Shown here in pieces: positions 15,903 through 24,753 of a stretch of 64,000 bases of DNA. The position numbers were made by a program, and so were the translations under genes. The stretch spans positions 110,801 through 174,800 of the forward strand of contig NZ_JAAGLU010000023.1 in NCBI RefSeq assembly GCF_010550245.1, in the 5' to 3' direction. The DNA is from Streptomyces sp. SID12501. GTDB taxonomy: Bacteria > Actinomycetota > Actinomycetes > Streptomycetales > Streptomycetaceae. Under the pieces are notes generated by a model, which searched no databases, was not told the origin of the DNA, and worked only from the letters and a program-made list of their open reading frames with translations. Numbering within the stretch: the first letter of the stretch is position 1; each line of letters begins with the position of its first letter.

Positions 15903-18900
15903 ATGGGTTTTTGGTTCACCGGCGGGCCGCCCGGTCCGTTCAGGGTGTCGGGCGCACTGTCTGTGCGCAGACGGATAAGACGGACTGCTGGAGTGCTGGC
16001 CCTGTTCCTGGCCATTGAGACGGCGATGGTTGTGGAATCGACGGGGCAGGCGATAGCCGTCACGTCCGAGACGACGACCACGACGTCGACCTCGACGAAG
16101 GCGGTGAGTCTCGCACAGGCGCAGGATGAGGCGTCGGCGGTGCTGATGGCGCGGTTGCAGAACCGGAAGATCGAGGTGCTGTCGGAGCGCACAGCGGACT
16201 CGACGACCTACGCCCTGCCTGATGGGACGTTGTCGGCGGAGGCGTACGCGGGGCCGATCCGGGTGAAGCAGAACGGTGTGTGGACGGACATCGACACGTC
16301 GCTGTCCGACACCGGAGTCAACCTCACTCCGGAGGCGGCGGCTGCGGACATCGTGGTGTCCGACGGCGGGGACAAGTCCTTGGCGTCAGTGTCGAAGGGT
16401 GAAACGTCCTTTGGACTGGGCTGGGAGGACAAGCTCCCCACCCCGACGGTGGAGGATGCCACTGCCTCCTACGACCTGGGCAGCGGGCAGACTCTGAAGG
16501 TCACCGCTCTGGCTCAGGGGTTCTCCGAGAACATGGTCCTGACCCAGCAGCCGGACGCCGCGACGTCGTACCGCATTCCGCTGGACCTGAAGGGTCTGAC
16601 GCTGTCCCAGGCGGCCTCCGGGCACCTGCTGCTGAAGGACTCCGGCGGGAAGCTGGTCGCCGAGGCCCCGGCGCCGATGATGTGGGACGCGTCCAAGGAT
16701 GCGGCGTCCGGGGAGTCGGCGCACCAGGAGCAGGTCGCCACGAAGGTCGAGACCGCGGACGACGGGTCGCAGACCCTGGTACTCACCCCCGCGGCCGACT
16801 TCCTGGCAACGGCGACGTATCCGGTGACGGTCGATCCGACCTCCACGCTGGCGGTGACCACGGACACCTGGGTGCAGACGCCGGACTACACCGACTCGCA
16901 GGTGTCCTCGACCGAGCTGAAGTCGGGCACGTACGACTCCGGCAGCGATGTGGCGCGCGCGTACCTGAAGTTCGACGTATCCAAGTTCACCGGCAAGGAC
17001 ATCACCTCGGCGACGATGTCGCTGTACAACTACTACTCCGCGACCTGCTCCACCTCGGGCGCGGTGACCCAGGCCCGGCGGATCACTTCCACCTGGTCGT
17101 CGTCCTCGGTGACGTGGAGTTCGCAGCCCTCGACCACCACCACGGACGTGGCGAACAACACCGGTCACTGGGGCTACAGCTCTTCCTGCCCGGCCGCCTA
17201 CTCGAACTGGAATTTGCAGGCCATCGTGCAGGCCTGGGCCAACGGCGCGACCAACTACGGCCTGCAGATCCGCAGCGCGGACGAGAGTGACTCCACAACC
17301 TGGCGGCGATTTCGCTCCGCGAACTACGGTACGTCCGGCTACGCACCGAAACTGGTGGTGAACTACAACTCCTACGCCACCACCAGCGGGCTGGCAGTCT
17401 CGCCGAGCTCCGTGAATGCCTACAGCGGCAAACGGTACGTGACCACCTACACCCCCACCCTGTCGGCGAAGGTCACCGACGCGGACGGCTCGACGGTCAA
17501 GGGCCAGTTCGAGATCACCAACGACCCGTCGTACAGCGGTGAGACCTCGTACTCCTACACCGCCACCTCGGCGTCGGTGTCCTCCGGCGGCACGGCGAAG
17601 CTGACGATCCCCGCAGCCAGCCAGTTGGCCGCCGCACATCTGCGGATGCGGGTACGCGGTTACGACGGTGTCGACTACGGCTCCTGGTCGTCCTACATCT
17701 ACTTCGTGCCTAACGTCGCCAAGCCCAACGCGCCCGCCGTCTCGTGCGCCACCTACGCCCAAGACACCTGGGTGGACAAGGCGTCGGGGTCGGTGACCTG
17801 CACGCTGGACACCTCCTCGACCGACGGCCAGGGCTACCTGTGGGGCCTGGACGATTCCACCACTCCGAAGTCGGTCTACGACACCGTGGATGGAAATGGT
17901 GGCGACCCACTGACCCTTTCCATTACGCCCGACCTCGGCTGGCACACGCTGTATGCCAAGACGATCGACTCCGGCGGCAACATCTCCACGGCGACGACCT
18001 CGTACAACTTCGGCGTGGGTGCCGAAGGGGCCGGCCTGCTCACCCCCGGTAACGGGGACAGCACAGCCCGCCGGGTCAGCCTGACCTCCACCGGCAAGAG
18101 CACCTACACCGGGGTCACCTACCAGTACCGGCACGGTGAGACCGACATCTGGACCAACGTCCCGGTCACACATGTCACCAAGACTTCCGACGGCTCCGCC
18201 GTATCGGCCTGGCCGGTCGCCGTGACCAGCGGCGCTCCGGCCCCGCTCACCTGGGACGTCACCTCGTCGGTGTCCACGGACGGGCCGATCGACATCCGGG
18301 CCGCCTTCACCGACGGCTCCACCACCGGCTACAGCCAGTCCAACACCGTGACCGTGGACCGCAACGCCGGCACCGCGCCGTCAGAGGACATCGGCCCCGG
18401 CGCGGTCAACGCGCTCACCGGTGACTTCACCGTCTCAGAGACCGACGCCTCGGCGTTCGGGATGTCCGTGTCGCGCATGGCGTCCTCGCGGCGCCCGACT
18501 GCCGGGTCGGACGCGACAGGCCAGACGGCGATCTTCGGTTCGCAGTGGACCTCTGGCGTCATCGCCGAGCTGACCGACTCGGACTGGTCATACCTGAAGC
18601 AGTCCACCGCCACCTCGGTGGCTCTGGTGGACGTGGATGGTGACGAGACCGGGTTCACCGCCACATCCGCCGGTGGCTGGAAGCCTGAGCCTGGTTCGGA
18701 GGACCTGACCCTGACGCAGTCGGCGACCACCGGCGACTTCACCCTCAAGGACGACCAGGGCACCACGACCACCTTCGCGAAGGTGGCCTCGACCGCCACC
18801 ACCTGGCAGGTCTCCACCACCTCCCCGCCGACCACCAACTCCAGCACCGAGGTGGCCTCCGAGCTGGCGCCGGGCAGCACCACGCTGTCCCGCCCCAAGT

Positions 18901-21900
18901 ACCTGATCGCGCCAACCTCCGCGGTCTCGCAGTCGGTCTGCCAGTCCACTCCGTCGGCGGTCGGCTGCCGGGTACTGGAGTTCGTCTACGCGACCTCCAC
19001 CAGTGCCACCGGCTCCAGCACCGGATCGGACTTCGGCAACTACACCGGCCGGGTCCAGGAAATCCGCGAGTGGTCCACCGCCCCCGGTGCGACCGCAGCG
19101 ACCTACAAAACTGTGGCGACCTACCGCTACGACGCCGACGGCAAACTGCGCCAGGAATGGAACCCCAACCTGTCGCAGGCCACACAAACGCAATATTCCT
19201 ACGACAGCGCCGGCCGAATCACCGGGTACCAGTCTCAGTCGCAACTGGCATGGACCTTCACCTACGACACAGCGGGCAGCGGCATGCTGTTGACCGCCTC
19301 CCGGCCGACCCTTGCCCAGGGCAGCGCGAGCACGCTGGACGGCAACACCGCCACCACGTCCGTCGTCTACGATGTACCGCTGTCCGGCACCGATGCCCCG
19401 AACCAGATGAGCACCTCGGATGTGGACGACTGGGGTCAGACGGACGTCCCCGCCGACGCCACCGCGGTCTTCCCGCCGGACGCCGTCCCGGCTTCCCACA
19501 CAGGCTCCGGCCTGTCGGCCACCGACTACACCCGGGCCACCATCACCTACACCGACGCCTCCGGACGGGAGGTCAACACCGCCTCCCCCGGCGGACACGT
19601 CACCACCACCGGTTATGACCGGTTCGGCAACAGCGTCATGCAACTCACCGCAGGCAACCGGGAACTCGCACTGACCCCCGCCACCAGCGGCGACAGCTAC
19701 GACGAGCTCAGCCTGCTGCACATCGCAGGCGACACCACCTCCGTCCGCGCCGGACTGCTGTCGACTCTTTCCACGTATTCGACCGATGGCCTGCAGAAGC
19801 TGGACGAGAAGGGTCCGCTGCACATGGCGACCCTGACCTCGGCGCTGGCCGCCGGATCCGGCGGCACCGACCTGCCCGCGGGCACCTCCTGGCCGCTGCG
19901 CTCACACACCGTCAACACCTACGACGAAGGCCGCCCCACCGACGGCACCGCCAACGTCACGAACCAGGTCACCACGACCAAGACCGGGGCCTGGGCGGAG
20001 AACTACCCCTCCGACGCGGACGTGCGCACCAGTACTACTGCCTATGACTGGGTCAAGGGCCTGCCCACCACACAGGTCACCGACCCCGGCGGCCTTGCGA
20101 TCACCACGACGACGTCCTACGACTCCCAAGGCAGGGTCATCAAGACCACCCAGCCGGCGTCCAGCGGCACCGACGCAGACACCACGGTGACCACCTACTA
20201 CTCCGCCACCGGCACCGGTACCTGCAACGGCAGTCTCGAATGGGCCGACCAGGTCTGCTCCACCGGACCGGCCGGTGCCATCACCGGCGGCGGCACCAAC
20301 CCGACCCAGTTGCCCACCAAAACCATCCAGTACGACTGGTGGGGCAACCAGGCCATCGTCACCGAGACCGCCAACTCCGTGACCCGCACCGCTACTCACA
20401 CCTACGACAGCGCCGGGCGCGTCCTCACGACCGCCATCACCGGCGGCACCGGCACAGCCGTCCCGGACACCAGCACAACGTACGACCCCAGTACCGGCCG
20501 CGTCGCCACGGTCGCCACCAGCGCGGGCACTGTCAGCCACACCTACGACCAGCTCGGACGGGAGATCGCCTACACCGACGGCGCCGGCAACACGGCCACC
20601 AAGGCATACGACGCCCTGGACCGCCCGGTGAAGACCACCGACTCGGCCCCGTCCACGACCACCTACACCTACGACACCACCCTGGACCCGCGCGGTCTGG
20701 AAACCTCCCGCACCGACTCCGTCGCCGGGACCTTCTCCGCCGGCTACGACGCGGACGGTGACCTGGCCACCGAGACTCTGCCCGGCGGCTACACCCTCAC
20801 CGACACCCAGGACGAGACCGGAGCGGAGACCTCCCGGGTCTACAGCCTCGGGACCGGAAGCGACGCCACCGTCGTCGCCTCCGACGCCGCCGATCACACC
20901 GTCCAAGGCCAGACCGTCGCGGACGTCGACAGCAACGGCCAGACCCGGTCGCGCAGCTACACCTACGACGCCGCCGGCCGCCTGACCCAGGCCGATGACA
21001 CAGCCGCCGACAGCTCCTGCACCCGCAGGAACTACACCTTCGACAACAACACCAACCGCACCGCGCTCGCGGTCTCGACCAGTGACGTCGGCTCCGCCTG
21101 CAGCAGCACCGGCGCCACCACCACCTCCTACACCTACGACACCGCCGACCGTCTCACCACCTCCGGCACCGTCTACGACGCCTTCGGCCGCACCACCACC
21201 CAGGCCTCCGGCACCACCATCGGCTACTACACCAACGACCTCGTCCACCAGCAGACTTCCGGCACCAACCGGCAGACCTGGACCCTGGACGCGACCGGAC
21301 GCCTAGCCGCCTGGACCACCGAATCCAACAGCGGCGGCACTTGGACCCAGATCGGCTCCAAGACGAACCATTACGGTGCCGACGGAGACAGCCCAGACTG
21401 GACCCAGGAGACCAGCAGCACCCTCACCCGCAACGTCCAAGGCATCAGCGGAGACCTCGACGCCACCACCAGCGCCACCGGCAGCACTGTCCTCCAGCTG
21501 ACCGATCTGCACGGTGACACCACTGTCCAGCTCCCGGTGGACACCTCGGTCGCCCCGACTGCCCAGTCCTACGACGAGTTCGGCAATGCCGAGGACAGCA
21601 CCGCGGCCACCCGCTACGGCTGGCTCGGCGGCAAGCAGCGCTCCAGCGAAACAGTCACCAGCGCCATCCTCATGGGCGTCCGCCTGTACGACCCGACGAT
21701 TGGACGCTTCCTCCAGATCGACCCGGTCCCGGGAGGCAGCGCGAACGCGTACGACTACTGTGGTGGCGACCCTGTCAACCAGTTCGACCTCGACGGCCAG
21801 TCCTTCTGGGGCCGCACATGGAGTTTCGTCAAGAATCACCGCACTACGATTCTGACAGTCGGTTCGTTCATTCCAGTCGTTGGCGAAGGATTCGCCGTAG

Positions 21901-22226
21901 CCGCAATGATCAGCGGAGCCTACGACGCATACAACGACTACAGGCACGGCGACTATGTCGGTGCCGCGCTGGACGTCGCAGGTGTCTTCTCCGGCGGAGC
22001 CAGCTATGGGTACCGTTTCGCCGCCCGCTCCGCAGAGCGCCGAGCAGCAAGGCTGGCCCGTGGAAGATACGCCACCAGGCGCGCCTTCCACAGGGCTCGG
22101 CGGGCCATGAAGCGGCGAGGGATTCGTTACCATCGGTATCGAAGCTACTCCGACAGATTCGGCTGGGGCGCGGGAGCCGCCTACGAGGGAAGGTATTGGT
22201 GGCATAACCGTCACCACTATTTCTAG
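15903..22226 (+). CDS. Secreted RHS/YD-repeat protein, candidate polymorphic toxin
   Basis: A 2107-residue protein. The long basic N-region and hydrophobic segment (RRRIRRTAGVLALFLAIETA) indicate export. About residues 300-480 form a DNRLRE-type domain (DTWVQTPDYTDSQVSSTELK, ARAYLKFDVS). Beta-rich linkers follow, then YD repeats from about 1050 to 1900 (YDSAGRITGY, YDQLGREIAYTDGAGN, YDAAGRLTQADD). The RHS core closes with GVRLYDPTIGRFLQIDP and NAYDYCGGDPVNQFDLDG. The last 142 residues (from 21798) form a separate tip with a hydrophobic stretch (SFIPVVGEGFAVAAMISGAY) and an Arg/His/Tyr-rich end. RHS shells usually enclose and release such tips as toxins. ATG 15903 was chosen because AAGGAG sits 5 bases upstream. 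The following small membrane gene is the immunity candidate. Toxicity is inferred from architecture. Confidence 0.88.
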   Translation: MGFWFTGGPPGPFRVSGALSVRRRIRRTAGVLALFLAIETAMVVESTGQAIAVTSETTTTTSTSTKAVSLAQAQDEASAVLMARLQNRKIEVLSERTADSTTYALPDGTLSAEAYAGPIRVKQNGVWTDIDTSLSDTGVNLTPEAAAADIVVSDGGDKSLASVSKGETSFGLGWEDKLPTPTVEDATASYDLGSGQTLKVTALAQGFSENMVLTQQPDAATSYRIPLDLKGLTLSQAASGHLLLKDSGGKLVAEAPAPMMWDASKDAASGESAHQEQVATKVETADDGSQTLVLTPAADFLATATYPVTVDPTSTLAVTTDTWVQTPDYTDSQVSSTELKSGTYDSGSDVARAYLKFDVSKFTGKDITSATMSLYNYYSATCSTSGAVTQARRITSTWSSSSVTWSSQPSTTTTDVANNTGHWGYSSSCPAAYSNWNLQAIVQAWANGATNYGLQIRSADESDSTTWRRFRSANYGTSGYAPKLVVNYNSYATTSGLAVSPSSVNAYSGKRYVTTYTPTLSAKVTDADGSTVKGQFEITNDPSYSGETSYSYTATSASVSSGGTAKLTIPAASQLAAAHLRMRVRGYDGVDYGSWSSYIYFVPNVAKPNAPAVSCATYAQDTWVDKASGSVTCTLDTSSTDGQGYLWGLDDSTTPKSVYDTVDGNGGDPLTLSITPDLGWHTLYAKTIDSGGNISTATTSYNFGVGAEGAGLLTPGNGDSTARRVSLTSTGKSTYTGVTYQYRHGETDIWTNVPVTHVTKTSDGSAVSAWPVAVTSGAPAPLTWDVTSSVSTDGPIDIRAAFTDGSTTGYSQSNTVTVDRNAGTAPSEDIGPGAVNALTGDFTVSETDASAFGMSVSRMASSRRPTAGSDATGQTAIFGSQWTSGVIAELTDSDWSYLKQSTATSVALVDVDGDETGFTATSAGGWKPEPGSEDLTLTQSATTGDFTLKDDQGTTTTFAKVASTATTWQVSTTSPPTTNSSTEVASELAPGSTTLSRPKYLIAPTSAVSQSVCQSTPSAVGCRVLEFVYATSTSATGSSTGSDFGNYTGRVQEIREWSTAPGATAATYKTVATYRYDADGKLRQEWNPNLSQATQTQYSYDSAGRITGYQSQSQLAWTFTYDTAGSGMLLTASRPTLAQGSASTLDGNTATTSVVYDVPLSGTDAPNQMSTSDVDDWGQTDVPADATAVFPPDAVPASHTGSGLSATDYTRATITYTDASGREVNTASPGGHVTTTGYDRFGNSVMQLTAGNRELALTPATSGDSYDELSLLHIAGDTTSVRAGLLSTLSTYSTDGLQKLDEKGPLHMATLTSALAAGSGGTDLPAGTSWPLRSHTVNTYDEGRPTDGTANVTNQVTTTKTGAWAENYPSDADVRTSTTAYDWVKGLPTTQVTDPGGLAITTTTSYDSQGRVIKTTQPASSGTDADTTVTTYYSATGTGTCNGSLEWADQVCSTGPAGAITGGGTNPTQLPTKTIQYDWWGNQAIVTETANSVTRTATHTYDSAGRVLTTAITGGTGTAVPDTSTTYDPSTGRVATVATSAGTVSHTYDQLGREIAYTDGAGNTATKAYDALDRPVKTTDSAPSTTTYTYDTTLDPRGLETSRTDSVAGTFSAGYDADGDLATETLPGGYTLTDTQDETGAETSRVYSLGTGSDATVVASDAADHTVQGQTVADVDSNGQTRSRSYTYDAAGRLTQADDTAADSSCTRRNYTFDNNTNRTALAVSTSDVGSACSSTGATTTSYTYDTADRLTTSGTVYDAFGRTTTQASGTTIGYYTNDLVHQQTSGTNRQTWTLDATGRLAAWTTESNSGGTWTQIGSKTNHYGADGDSPDWTQETSSTLTRNVQGISGDLDATTSATGSTVLQLTDLHGDTTVQLPVDTSVAPTAQSYDEFGNAEDSTAATRYGWLGGKQRSSETVTSAILMGVRLYDPTIGRFLQIDPVPGGSANAYDYCGGDPVNQFDLDGQSFWGRTWSFVKNHRTTILTVGSFIPVVGEGFAVAAMISGAYDAYNDYRHGDYVGAALDVAGVFSGGASYGYRFAARSAERRAARLARGRYATRRAFHRARRAMKRRGIRYHRYRSYSDRFGWGAGAAYEGRYWWHNRHHYF

Positions 22227-22246
22227 CCCACAGAAGCACTTATTTT

Positions 22247-22282
22247 CCGGTTCGGGCCTGAAATATTCAAGGCCCGAACCGG
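22247..22282 (+). terminator. Hairpin between RHS gene and membrane-protein gene
   Basis: CCGGTTCGGGCCT (22247-22259) pairs perfectly with AGGCCCGAACCGG (22270-22282) around a 10-base loop. It ends 22 bases before the next ATG. It may terminate most RHS transcripts or act as an attenuator for the downstream gene. Confidence 0.75.
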
Positions 22283-22304
22283 ACCCGAGCGGAACGATCC
22301 AAAA

Positions 22305-22760
22305 ATGATCGAGTTCGAATACTTTCTCGCCAGGGCGGCAGTCGAGAGATTCACCGACCGCGAAGAGCGTGAGCAACTCATAGACAGCATGCGAAAGGTG
22401 AATGCCGGAGAGATGGACCCGGATTCGCTGATCGACTTCAACTCCTTCCTCGGCATCGCCTGGTGGGGTGTAGTTCTTACCGCATTCACCTTTGGTGCGA
22501 TCGCGTACGTGATCACCGATTCTCTCTCGCCAGAATCAGTTGCTGCGGCTGTGGGGAGATTTGCGTTTTCCCTCACCAGCGGAATCACTCTGTTCCAGCT
22601 GGTGATTACCGCGAGACGCCAGATGGGCGAAGCGGGAAGGCGCGGATCCTTTCGCCTGGCAAAATTTCGTATTGCGCTTCTGCCTTCATGGCTGGACCTG
22701 ATGGTCATCGTCGCACTATGTGTTCCCATGTTCTACATCAACCCATTTGCGGCAGGTTGA
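22305..22760 (+). CDS. Small three-TM membrane protein, candidate immunity protein
   Basis: A 151-residue protein with no recognised family. A charged N-terminus (FTDREEREQLIDSMRKVNAG) is followed by hydrophobic segments near 48-72 (FLGIAWWGVVLTAFTFGAIA), 80-102 (FAFSLTSGITLFQLVITA) and 121-147 (LPSWLDLMVIVALCVPMFYI). The gene lies 78 bases after the RHS stop on the same strand and shares its lower-GC character. A membrane-embedded immunity protein would fit a toxin tip that acts in or on the membrane. The ribosome-binding site is weak, and AAAAATG precedes the frame. The role is inferred from position only. Confidence 0.7.
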   Translation: MIEFEYFLARAAVERFTDREEREQLIDSMRKVNAGEMDPDSLIDFNSFLGIAWWGVVLTAFTFGAIAYVITDSLSPESVAAAVGRFAFSLTSGITLFQLVITARRQMGEAGRRGSFRLAKFRIALLPSWLDLMVIVALCVPMFYINPFAAG

Positions 22761-22774
22761 CCTAGATCGTTTCT

Positions 22775-22804
22775 GAGTCCTCGTCGGCGTCCTGACGGGG
22801 ACTC
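22775..22804. terminator. Terminator hairpin after the membrane-protein gene
   Basis: GAGTCCTCGTC (22775-22785) pairs with GACGGGGACTC (22794-22804), 11 bp with one G-T pair. It lies between convergent genes and may serve the DUF397 gene too. Confidence 0.6.
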
Positions 22805-22861
22805 TGCGTTTCCGATCTCCTGGTGTGGAGGTGCGGATCACTGGGCCCGGCAGAGTCAAGT

Positions 22862-23110
22862 TCAGACCCTGGCGGCGTACGAGAGGAAGCCGGCCCAAGT
22901 GGTGGGGGAGAGGGTGAGTTGGGGGCCCGCCTTGTCCTTGGAGTCCCGGATGTGGACGGTGCCGGGGCAGGTGGCGACCTCGACGCAGTCGTCGCCGGAG
23001 GCGCTGCTGTATGTGGACTTGTGCCAGGAGAGAGCGACTTCGACGCAGTCATCACCCTCGGAGCCGCTGTAACTGCTCTTGAACCAGGCCAGATTGGGCG
23101 TCGTCCTCAT
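22862..23110 (-). CDS. DUF397 protein with duplicated motif
   Basis: An 82-residue protein with two copies of the DUF397 core: WFKSSYSGSEGDDCVEVA and WHKSTYSSASGDDCVEVA, then VHIRDSKDK and LTLSPTTWAGFL. Normal members have one copy, so this is an internal duplication. DUF397 proteins are small partners of WhiJ-like XRE regulators in developmental control of Streptomyces. Its ATG overlaps the stop of the XRE gene (23107-23110), so the two are translated together. Confidence 0.88.
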   Translation of the reverse strand: MRTTPNLAWFKSSYSGSEGDDCVEVALSWHKSTYSSASGDDCVEVATCPGTVHIRDSKDKAGPQLTLSPTTWAGFLSYAARV

Positions 23111-23955
23111 AGCGCTCCTCGCATCCGCTCCAGCAGGCTCCGGGAATCTTCAGGTGTCAGAGCCTGCGAGCGCAGTTTCGCATACCGCTGCTGGAGGACG
23201 CTGATCTCTTTCGGGTCAGAGATGAGACGGCCGTTCTTCTGCCCCTCGGAGTAGGCGAACCACTTGTTCTTCGGTGTCTCCAGCAGCCGCAACGGCCCGT
23301 CCAGCCCCGCGTGTACGGGCTGCCGCAGGGGCATGAGCTGGATCTCCACGTTCCAGTGCTGGTCGATCACGGCCAGCAGGTGGTCGAACAGCTCCCGGGT
23401 GACCTCCTCGCCGCCCGTGTGCCGCTCCAGCACCGCCTGTTCGAGGATGAAGCTGAACGAGCATGGCGGATTCCGCTGCACGGAGAGCAGCTTCTGCCGT
23501 TCCAGACGGGCTTCGATCCGCCTGTTCAACTCCTCCTCGACGGGCAGCGGCGGCACGCTCATCGTCACGGCACGCGCGTACGCCTCCGTCTGCAACAGGC
23601 CCGGAATCAGGCGGCATTCGTACGTGCACAGGCTGATCGCCGTCCCCTCCATCTGCGCCCACCGCCGGAACCACGCAGCCAGCCCCGGTTGCCGATTCAG
23701 GAACTCGGCCGCCTTCTTCAGCGCCCCCGTGTTCCCCAGTGCCACATCCGCCCGGTCCACGAACTCCGGATCGGGCATCCGCCTCCCCAGCTCGACCGAA
23801 GCCACCGTGTGTTCGGAGAACCGCACCGCCAGCGCCAGCTCCCTCCGGCTCATCCCCATGTGCTCGCGCAAGGCCTGGACCACCGCTCCGAACGTCCGCA
23901 AACTGTCCGAGAACTCCGGCTCGCCGCCCGTGTCCCCCCGCGTGCCCTCAGTCAT
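23107..23955 (-). CDS. WhiJ-like XRE regulator with DUF5753 domain
   Basis: A 282-residue protein. The N-terminal helix-turn-helix (FGAVVQALREHMGMSRRELA, VRFSEHTVASVELGRRMPD) spans about residues 15-60. The rest is the DUF5753 effector domain (LCTYECRLIPGLLQTEAYAR, FILEQAVLERHTGG, VEIQLMPLRQPVHAGLDGP). ATG 23955 has GAGAGGTGG just upstream, better than the ATG at 23994. It is coupled to DUF397 and divergent from an anti-sigma-like ATPase gene, the same trio as whiJ and its paralogues. In whiJ, the regulator is thought to repress differentiation until bound by its DUF397 partner. Which pathway this paralogue controls is unknown. Confidence 0.9.
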   Translation of the reverse strand: MTEGTRGDTGGEPEFSDSLRTFGAVVQALREHMGMSRRELALAVRFSEHTVASVELGRRMPDPEFVDRADVALGNTGALKKAAEFLNRQPGLAAWFRRWAQMEGTAISLCTYECRLIPGLLQTEAYARAVTMSVPPLPVEEELNRRIEARLERQKLLSVQRNPPCSFSFILEQAVLERHTGGEEVTRELFDHLLAVIDQHWNVEIQLMPLRQPVHAGLDGPLRLLETPKNKWFAYSEGQKNGRLISDPKEISVLQQRYAKLRSQALTPEDSRSLLERMRGAL

Positions 23956-24008
23956 CGTCGGCCACCTCTCGCGCACTCGCCCCGCCGCACTCACTCGACC
24001 CGCTCATG

Positions 24009-24023
24009 GTCACGTGCGGTGAC
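24009..24023. promoter_or_regulatory. Inverted repeat in the XRE/ATPase divergent region
   Basis: GTCAC (24009-24013) and GTGAC (24019-24023) flank GTGCG between the divergent WhiJ-like and ATP-binding genes. It is a short candidate operator, and chance occurrence is possible. Confidence 0.3.
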
Positions 24024-24114
24024 GAGTACTGTCCAGCCCGTAACCGCGTACGCTGCCCCGGCGTACACGGCTCCGACCTGGTGAAGTGGCCCTCCCGTCC
24101 GCCACATTGGGCGC

Positions 24115-24609
24115 ATGAGCGCATCCCAGGCCCCCCAATACCCGGTTACCGTACGTATGTTCACCCAGCGTCTGAGTCCCACCGCGCGAGGTGCCCGTCT
24201 CGCCCGGCATCTCGCTGTGGGGCAACTGGACGCCTGGGGCATCCCGTACGGCTCCGATGTCTCCGAGGCCGTCGCCGTGATCGTCGCCGAGCTGGCGGCG
24301 AACGCCGTGACCCATGGACGCGTCCCCGGGCGGGACTTCGAGCTGCGGCTCACGCTCGTCACGGGCAGCGTGCGCGTCGAGGTCACGGACAGCCGCAGCG
24401 GCTCGCGCCCGCCGGGACCGAGGGACGTACGCACTCCGTTGCCCCTGGCGGAGTCCGGGCACGGGCTGGTCATCGTCGACGCGGTGGCGGACCGGTGGGA
24501 GGTGCTGGACCGGGAGCCACCGGGTAAGACAGTACGGGCCGAGGTGGATGTACCGGGGTGGTGGTCGTTGGTGAGGCGGCAGAAAGGTGGAGGAGGTGTA
24601 GAACCCTGA
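24115..24609 (+). CDS. ATP-binding anti-sigma-type regulator (HATPase_c, RsbW-like)
   Basis: A 164-residue single-domain GHKL ATPase: N-box VIVAELAANAVTHG near residue 60, G1-box Asp in VEVTDSRSG, and G2-box SGHGLVIVDAVADRW near residue 120. There are no sensor or kinase dimerisation domains, as in RsbW/SpoIIAB-type serine kinases that bind sigma or anti-anti-sigma factors. It completes the whiJ-like trio, lying divergent to the XRE/DUF397 pair. Its C-terminus is a Gly-rich tail. No strong Shine-Dalgarno is visible before ATG 24115; an internal ATG at residue 15 (MFTQRL) is an alternative. Confidence 0.85.
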   Translation: MSASQAPQYPVTVRMFTQRLSPTARGARLARHLAVGQLDAWGIPYGSDVSEAVAVIVAELAANAVTHGRVPGRDFELRLTLVTGSVRVEVTDSRSGSRPPGPRDVRTPLPLAESGHGLVIVDAVADRWEVLDREPPGKTVRAEVDVPGWWSLVRRQKGGGGVEP

Positions 24610-24753
24610 GATGTTGATCTGCTTCGGCTGCAAATTCGGGGCTTTGTGGCGAGTGCTGTCGGTGGAGACGGCGCCCCCGACTCGATCCGGGCGGGTGGTG
24701 TCCAGCCATCCGCTTCGTAGTGTTGCACCAAGAATCAAGAAGGGTGGTTGGGC

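Noticed and set aside
16386..18173. 595-residue minus-strand frame within the RHS gene
   Set aside because: Composition is Gly/Arg/Val-rich without motifs, and it mirrors the codon pattern of the RHS gene on the plus strand.
19902..21248. Long Gly/Val-rich minus frame inside the RHS gene
   Set aside because: A shadow of Thr/Ala-rich YD repeats; no family features.
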